Of a stretch of 10,706 bases of DNA, positions 6,650 to 10,706 are shown piece after piece. Position 1 is the stretch's first letter. Every line of letters starts with the position of its first letter. The stretch is from an uncultured Selenomonadales bacterium (GTDB taxonomy: Bacteria > Bacillota_C > Negativicutes > Selenomonadales > Selenomonadaceae): NCBI GenBank assembly GCA_937907035.1, contig CALCTX010000020.1, positions 1 through 10,706 of the forward strand, read 5' to 3'. The notes beneath the pieces were generated by a model. The model was not told the DNA's origin. It saw only the letters and a program-made list of their open reading frames with translations, and searched no databases. Both the position numbers and the translations under genes were made by a program.

Positions 6650-7843
6650 TTATTTATCGGCTAATGCCTCAATTCCCGGCATAGCCTTGCCTTCCAAATA
6701 TTCCAGCGTAGCACCGCCGCCAGTAGACACATGAGATATCTTGCCTGATAATCCGGTCTTCTTCAAAGCTGCTACCGAATCGCCGCCGCCGACAATACTT
6801 ACGGCTCCTTCCATAGTTGCCTGAGCAACTATTTGAGCCATTCTTACAGTTCCTACTTTGAAATTCTCAAATTCAAATACGCCCATCGGCCCATTCCAGA
6901 TTACTGTCTTGGCGCCTTTCATGGCATCAACAAACAGTGCCTCTGTTTTCGGCCCGACATCAAGCCCCTGCCAACCATCTTCTATTGCATCGCAATCAAC
7001 GATTTTGACATTAGCATTATCTTCAAACTTATCAGCAACCACTGCATCAACCGGCAAAACAAACCGCACGCCTTTTTCTTCCGCTTTTTTCAGAAGCTCC
7101 CGCGCCAGATCATATTTGTCCGGTTCACAAATTGATGCGCCGATTGGCAATCCTTTGGCCGCATTGAATGTATGAGCCATACCGCCGCCGATGATAATAG
7201 TATCAACTTTCTCCATAAGATTGCCAATAACCCCGATCTTATCAGAAACTTTTGCTCCGCCAATTACAGCTACAAACGGATGCTGCGCTTCTTCAAGGGC
7301 TTTGCCGATAAACTCAACTTCATTTTTCATCAACATTCCGGAAACCATTTCAATATACTGTGCCACTCCGCAATTTGATGCATGTCCGCGGTGAGCACAG
7401 CCAAACGCATCATCAACAGCAATATCTGCTATAGAAGCCAATTTCTTGGCAAATTCCGGATCGTTCTTTTCTTCTTCCGGGTGGAAACGCAAATTCTCCA
7501 AAAGCATAATATCGCCAGGCTGAAGTTGTGCAGCCTGTTTCTCAACTTCTTCGCCGACACAATCGTTGACGAAAATTACATCTTTATCAAATTCCTCAGA
7601 CAGTCTTACCGCTACCGGCCGGAGTGACATTTCCGGAACGACCTTCCCTTTCGGTCTGCCAAGATGACTGGCAAGAATTACTGCCGCACCATGATTCAAC
7701 AGATAATTGATTGTCGGGAACGTAGCTTTTACTCGTTTGTCATTGGTAATCTGCAATTTATCATCCAATGGAACATTATAATCAACACGAACTAAAACCT
7801 TTTTCCCTTTAACATCGATATCCTCAATTGTTTTCTTTGCCAT
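6650..7843 (-). CDS. pgk: Phosphoglycerate kinase
   Basis: The enzyme transfers the acyl phosphate of 1,3-bisphosphoglycerate to ADP, giving 3-phosphoglycerate and ATP. The protein has 397 residues, normal for the bacterial monomer. Family motifs in order are VRVDYNVPLD (18-27), SHLGRPKG (59-66), LLENLRFHPEE (114-124), DDAFGCAHRGHAS (144-156), IGGAKVSDK (194-202), WNGPMGVFE (316-324), the nucleotide-binding GGGDSVAA (352-359) and STGGGATLE (373-381). The ATG at 7843 is used because GGGAGG lies seven bases before it; a start 15 bases further up has no such support. The 96 bases separating it from gap contain a terminator-like hairpin, so its message may be less abundant than that of gap. Confidence 0.97.
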   Translation of the reverse strand: MAKKTIEDIDVKGKKVLVRVDYNVPLDDKLQITNDKRVKATFPTINYLLNHGAAVILASHLGRPKGKVVPEMSLRPVAVRLSEEFDKDVIFVNDCVGEEVEKQAAQLQPGDIMLLENLRFHPEEEKNDPEFAKKLASIADIAVDDAFGCAHRGHASNCGVAQYIEMVSGMLMKNEVEFIGKALEEAQHPFVAVIGGAKVSDKIGVIGNLMEKVDTIIIGGGMAHTFNAAKGLPIGASICEPDKYDLARELLKKAEEKGVRFVLPVDAVVADKFEDNANVKIVDCDAIEDGWQGLDVGPKTEALFVDAMKGAKTVIWNGPMGVFEFENFKVGTVRMAQIVAQATMEGAVSIVGGGDSVAALKKTGLSGKISHVSTGGGATLEYLEGKAMPGIEALADK

Positions 7844-7873
7844 TGTAATACCTCCCATAAATTGTATTGCAAG

Positions 7874-7904
7874 AAAAAAGGCCCGGCCCTATCAGAGCCG
7901 GACC
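7874..7904 (-). terminator. Intra-operon terminator-like hairpin between gap and pgk
   Basis: On the minus strand GGTCCGGCTC and GGGCCGGGCC pair over 10 positions (two of them G-U) around a TGATA loop, followed directly by TTTTTT (7879-7874). This is the form of an intrinsic terminator. No promoter consensus is evident between it and pgk, so partial read-through is expected. A role as a boundary or processing site that stabilises the gap message is an alternative. Confidence 0.7.
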
Positions 7905-7939
7905 CTGCGAATTTCATATTAAGCTGGTAAAGCTATTCA

Positions 7940-8950
7940 TCAGAGTTTTGCAAAATACTTTATTGTACGGCACATCTGTGCTGTATAACCATTTTCATTG
8001 TCATACCAAGCCACAACCTGTACCTGAGTAAGATCGTCATTGATCGGATTGACCATTGTCTGAGTTGCATCAAACAATCCGCCGAATTCTGTACCGATGA
8101 TATCCGTTGATACCAATTCTTCCTCTGTATATCCAAAGGTCTCATCAGCGGTCTTCTTCATATATGCATTGATCTCATCCACAGTAACTTTTCCCTTTAC
8201 TACTGCCGTAAGTATAGTGGACGAACCTGTCGGTACCGGTACACGCTGAGCCGAACCGATAAGTTTTCCTTTCAATTCCGGAATAACCAATCCGATCGCC
8301 TTAGCTGCACCAGTCGTATTCGGAACGATTGAGAGTGCTGCTGAACGGGCCCGGCGGAAATCACTCTTTTTATGTGAAGAATCAAGTATCTTCTGATCTC
8401 CTGTATAAGCATGAATAGTCGTCATGATACCATTCTGTACCGGGCAAAGCTCGTTAAGGCGTTTTACCATCGGTGCCAAGCAATTAGTAGTACAGGAAGC
8501 TGCCGAAATAATCTTATCTTCAGCTTTTAAGATTTCATGATTTACACCAAAAACTACTGTCGGTGTCTCATTATCAGCCGGTGCGGAAATAACGACCTTT
8601 TTAGCACCAGCCTGAATGTGCGCCATAGCTTTCTTCTGTGTCTTGTATGCGCCGGTGCAGTCAAGAACTACATCAACATCATACTTTCCCCATGGAATAT
8701 TTACTGCATCAGTCTCATGGAAGATAGGAATCTTTTTCCCTTCAACAATAAGGCAATTATTCTCAACATCACCTTTTACATCGCGATTATAACGGCCCTG
8801 TGTGGAGTCATATTTTAAAAGATGTGCGATCATATCTGCCGGATATTTGTCATTGATCGCTACAATCTCAAATCCCTCCTGTCCAAACATCTGCCGAAAG
8901 GTAAGCCTTCCTATGCGGCCCAACGCATTGATCGCTACTTTTACTGCCAT
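7940..8950 (-). CDS. gap: Glyceraldehyde-3-phosphate dehydrogenase, type I
   Basis: The enzyme oxidises and phosphorylates glyceraldehyde-3-phosphate to 1,3-bisphosphoglycerate with NAD. It has 336 residues, the usual length. The Rossmann motif INALGRIGR (7-15) has Ala-Leu where most relatives have Gly-Phe. Asp34 in INDKY is the residue that favours NAD over NADP. The catalytic Cys153 sits in SAASCTTNCLAP (149-160) and His180 in TTIHAYTGDQ. Substrate-binding segments follow: NTTGAAKAIG, RVPVPTGS (236-243) and WYDNENGY (315-322). The DSSHKKSDFRRARSA segment and the GGLFDATQT segment resemble clostridial GapC-type enzymes. The start at 8950 has GGGAGGG seven bases upstream; an upstream in-frame ATG at 8989 would only add a non-family tail. 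It is the first gene of the glycolytic cluster and has its own strong promoter. Confidence 0.97.
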   Translation of the reverse strand: MAVKVAINALGRIGRLTFRQMFGQEGFEIVAINDKYPADMIAHLLKYDSTQGRYNRDVKGDVENNCLIVEGKKIPIFHETDAVNIPWGKYDVDVVLDCTGAYKTQKKAMAHIQAGAKKVVISAPADNETPTVVFGVNHEILKAEDKIISAASCTTNCLAPMVKRLNELCPVQNGIMTTIHAYTGDQKILDSSHKKSDFRRARSAALSIVPNTTGAAKAIGLVIPELKGKLIGSAQRVPVPTGSSTILTAVVKGKVTVDEINAYMKKTADETFGYTEEELVSTDIIGTEFGGLFDATQTMVNPINDDLTQVQVVAWYDNENGYTAQMCRTIKYFAKL

Positions 8951-9017
8951 GTTCTTGCCCTCCCATTTTGATAAAGTGTTATTTTTCATAATTCATAACA
9001 TAACTCTTTCTTTTTAT

Positions 9018-9046
9018 ATAGTACACTAAAAGCTTTGTCCTGTCAA
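9018..9046 (-). promoter_or_regulatory. Strong sigma-A promoter of the glycolytic operon
   Basis: On the minus strand a perfect TTGACA (9046-9041) is followed by a 17-base spacer and TACTAT (9023-9018), five of six matches to the -10 consensus. Transcription should start near 9011, leaving a leader of about 60 bases before the gap ATG. This fits a highly expressed glycolytic gene. I see no CggR-type operator repeat around it. Confidence 0.85.
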
Positions 9047-9061
9047 TGTTACACCTTATTG

Positions 9062-9077
9062 AGAATACCGCAATTCT
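9062..9077. promoter_or_regulatory. Small inverted repeat upstream of the gap promoter
   Basis: AGAAT-accgca-ATTCT is a perfect 5-bp inverted repeat lying 15 bases upstream of the gap -35 box. Its position would suit an activator or repressor operator. Arms this short occur by chance in AT-rich DNA, so support is weak. Confidence 0.2.
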
Positions 9078-9086
9078 GACGTTGAT

Positions 9087-9121
9087 AAAAAAATATTGCC
9101 GAAAACAAAATGTTTCGGCAA
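9087..9121 (-). terminator. Terminator of the diguanylate cyclase gene
   Basis: The minus-strand arms TTGCCGAAA and TTTCGGCAA form a perfect 9-bp stem with an 8-base loop. The stem is followed by TA and a run of seven T (9093-9087). It starts only eight bases after the stop codon of the GGDEF gene and precedes the gap promoter, so it separates the two transcription units. Confidence 0.9.
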
Positions 9122-9129
9122 GCATTAAT

Positions 9130-10458
9130 TTAATTCTGTTTTTTCTCCGCCCGGTTACTGTAATAATTTTGTTTTTTTGAATACATGATCTCATCAGCAC
9201 TGTCAATCAAATTATCCAGTTCCGTCCCATCGGCAGACCAACTGCTGCCGACAGATACCGACAGACCAGTTTTCTTTCCTATAAATCGTTTTATCTCATT
9301 GATCCGCTCCTCAAAAGTGTCTTCTCCAATCCCGACAGCAATAACAACAAATTCATCGCCGCCAACCCGATAAATTTCCGACCGGCGGAAAAAAAATGAA
9401 ATGGCATCTGCCAAAGCAACGATCAGGCGGTCTCCTGCCTCATGACCATCACGATCATTTACCTTTTTCAACTCATTCAGATCAAGATATATTACTCCTA
9501 CGGCTTTTGGCAAAATCGCAAAGTTTTCTTTAAACTGGCGCACATCTCTGATAAATGCGTTACGATTGGCCACTCTGGTCATCGCATCAGTATAACTGAG
9601 TAATTCCAAAGAATGGCGATTATTTGCTCCGACCATAGACAACGACGTAAAGTACGCCAAAGTTGTCATCATGACCGACAATGTATCTATTTCTTCAAAT
9701 ATAGGATCATCCATACCTATAAAGCCGGCCAGCTTACCTTCAATTTTCAACGGAGCAAGCAACGAATGATCTATACCGCAATTTTCCAGCAATGGTTTAC
9801 GCTCTGTTCTCAGCTTGACATCCGATTCCGATATCTGCAGTCTGTCCCTTATTTCATCAGCCGGCAACGAGTGACCTTTACCAAATGAGAGATCAGAATC
9901 ATATCTGTTCCATTCATAAGTATTAACAAAATTTTCTTCCTGCAATTCATAAATATATGTTCGCTTGGCATCAAAACACATACCCAGATAATTTAACATT
10001 TTATCAATCGCTTTGCTGATGTCCATCGAATCATTTAATATCCGGATAGCTTCCAGCATTGCCGTCTCTGTATCAAGAGCTGCTTTTAACTTTTGCCGCT
10101 GCAATACCTGTGCCGTAACATCAATCGACATTTCCACTCTGGCTTTGCGGCCTTTGTAAATAATAGGAGTGTCCTGAACCTGATGATACTCATTAAGCAC
10201 TTTATTATGCGACATCCAATGACAGACATTGTCCATCGTCATTCCGAGTGCACCGCAAAAAGAACATGGTGCATCAAAACCACGCAATATCTCGTAACAT
10301 TTTTTCCCTCTGATTTCATCCAGTGTCGTATGAAACCTTTCTTGAGCCATTTTATTCATGAACAGCATATCGAAGTTTTCTATATCAATGATATACACGT
10401 ATTCATTCAGAATATCAAATGCTGCCGCATCATTATATTCTTTATATTTCTTACCCAT
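9130..10458 (-). CDS. PAS-GAF-GGDEF diguanylate cyclase
   Basis: A soluble 442-residue signalling protein predicted to make cyclic di-GMP from two GTP. Residues about 14-118 form a PAS-like sensor that starts YVYIIDIENFDMLFMNK. It holds Cys54, Cys65, Cys68 and Cys79 in the arrangement CYEILRGFDAPCSFCG...VCH. Residues about 138-275 look like a GAF domain (KPLLENCGIDHSLLAPLKIEGK, then GFIGMDD). The GGDEF domain covers about 283-438: SYTDAMTRVANRNAF, the metal-binding Asp326 in YLDLNELKKVNDRDGHEAGD, and an intact GGDEF at 366-370. The catalytic motif is complete, so it should be active. The RxxD inhibitory I-site is not seen at its normal spacing. No transmembrane segment is present. The start at 10458 has GAGGTGG about seven bases upstream. 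It follows the radical SAM maturase gene by 27 bases, so the two are probably co-transcribed, and a terminator follows. The input signal is unknown. Confidence 0.9.
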   Translation of the reverse strand: MGKKYKEYNDAAAFDILNEYVYIIDIENFDMLFMNKMAQERFHTTLDEIRGKKCYEILRGFDAPCSFCGALGMTMDNVCHWMSHNKVLNEYHQVQDTPIIYKGRKARVEMSIDVTAQVLQRQKLKAALDTETAMLEAIRILNDSMDISKAIDKMLNYLGMCFDAKRTYIYELQEENFVNTYEWNRYDSDLSFGKGHSLPADEIRDRLQISESDVKLRTERKPLLENCGIDHSLLAPLKIEGKLAGFIGMDDPIFEEIDTLSVMMTTLAYFTSLSMVGANNRHSLELLSYTDAMTRVANRNAFIRDVRQFKENFAILPKAVGVIYLDLNELKKVNDRDGHEAGDRLIVALADAISFFFRRSEIYRVGGDEFVVIAVGIGEDTFEERINEIKRFIGKKTGLSVSVGSSWSADGTELDNLIDSADEIMYSKKQNYYSNRAEKKQN

Positions 10459-10485
10459 CAGCTGTCCACCTCTTTCTGCCGAAAA

Positions 10486-10706
10486 TCAGGCAATCGGTAC
10501 CGGCAATTTCTCTAATGCCATAGTTGCTTGTACCATAATAGCACATTCTAAACGTTTCTTTTGAAGTTCGCACCCTAATTCATACGGTTTTCTGATGTCT
10601 CCATGGAAAAGATCCGCATTGGCATGACAACCGCCACTGCAGAAGAAACGCGCCCAACAATCCTTGCAAAGTTCTTTATTTAAAACATGCGACTGACGGA
10701 AATAAT
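10486..10706 (-). CDS. scfB: Radical SAM SPASM-domain protein, likely SCIFF peptide maturase (C-terminal end)
   Basis: Only the last 72 codons and the TGA stop are in the window; the gene continues past 10706. The translation begins YFRQSHVLNKELCKDCWARF and has cysteines in the pattern C-x2-C-x5-C-x3-C, that is ELCKDCWARFFCSGGCHANA. It then continues through YELGCELQKKRLECAIM with two more cysteines. This is the auxiliary cluster-binding end of a SPASM-type radical SAM enzyme. The CW-x-x-x-CSGGCHANA and GCE-x-x-KR-x-ECAI segments are what I recall of the maturase that makes thioether cross-links in SCIFF (six cysteines in forty-five residues) peptides. The radical SAM CxxxCxxC core and the small SCIFF gene would lie upstream, out of view. 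It could instead be another SPASM peptide maturase, such as a quinohemoprotein- or sactipeptide-type enzyme, but those fit less well. Confidence 0.75.
   Translation of the reverse strand, partial: YFRQSHVLNKELCKDCWARFFCSGGCHANADLFHGDIRKPYELGCELQKKRLECAIMVQATMALEKLPVPIA

Noticed and set aside
8979..9000. Three TTATG direct repeats in the gap leader as a regulatory site
   Set aside because: They are short and AT-rich, with no match to a known operator or riboswitch fold; chance is the simpler explanation.

Overview
The window reads as chromosomal DNA from an anaerobic, low-to-moderate GC Firmicute, probably of the Clostridia/Negativicutes type. This is inferred from strong GGAGG-type ribosome binding sites, an AT-rich intergenic base composition, a NifU-like/GGGtGRT protein pair, and the tail of a SCIFF-peptide radical SAM maturase. 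No genus can be assigned from the sequence alone. Apart from the first gene, every gene lies on the minus strand, so the reading order runs from high to low coordinates.

Right end (10706 to 9087): the C-terminal 72 residues of a SPASM-type radical SAM enzyme, best matched to the SCIFF peptide maturase, are followed after 27 bases by a PAS-GAF-GGDEF diguanylate cyclase. An intrinsic terminator closes this unit.

Centre (9046 to 2411): a near-consensus sigma-A promoter drives a glycolytic cluster, gap - pgk - tpiA - gpmI. It covers the steps from glyceraldehyde-3-phosphate and triose-phosphate interconversion to 2-phosphoglycerate. A hairpin plus T-run between gap and pgk may partly terminate transcription, giving more gap than downstream message. 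The cluster continues after only 22 bases into a NifU/IscU-like Fe-S scaffold gene. After a 159-base, hairpin-rich gap comes its usual partner, a GGGtGRT-family protein. The GGGtGRT gene is broken in this copy. A short deletion, probably 23 bases between two copies of a 6-base repeat, shifts the frame and leaves an N-terminal piece of 117 residues and a C-terminal piece of 215 to 221 residues. A terminator follows.

Left end (2332 to 1): a secreted or membrane-anchored TPR-repeat protein (minus strand) converges on a plus-strand gene for a cysteine-free, Ser/Thr/Asn-rich protein whose second half resembles the C-terminal domain of the flagellar cap protein FliD. A long near-perfect hairpin between them can terminate both. 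The first 266 bases are AT-rich and hold only a possible promoter and a ribosome binding site.

I see no CRISPR array, tRNA, rRNA, insertion sequence or prophage. The items most worth a second look are the disrupted GGGtGRT gene and its fortuitous internal start site, the structured element just upstream of it, the Fe-S pair attached to a glycolytic operon, the FliD-like orphan, and the Cys-containing PAS domain of the diguanylate cyclase.
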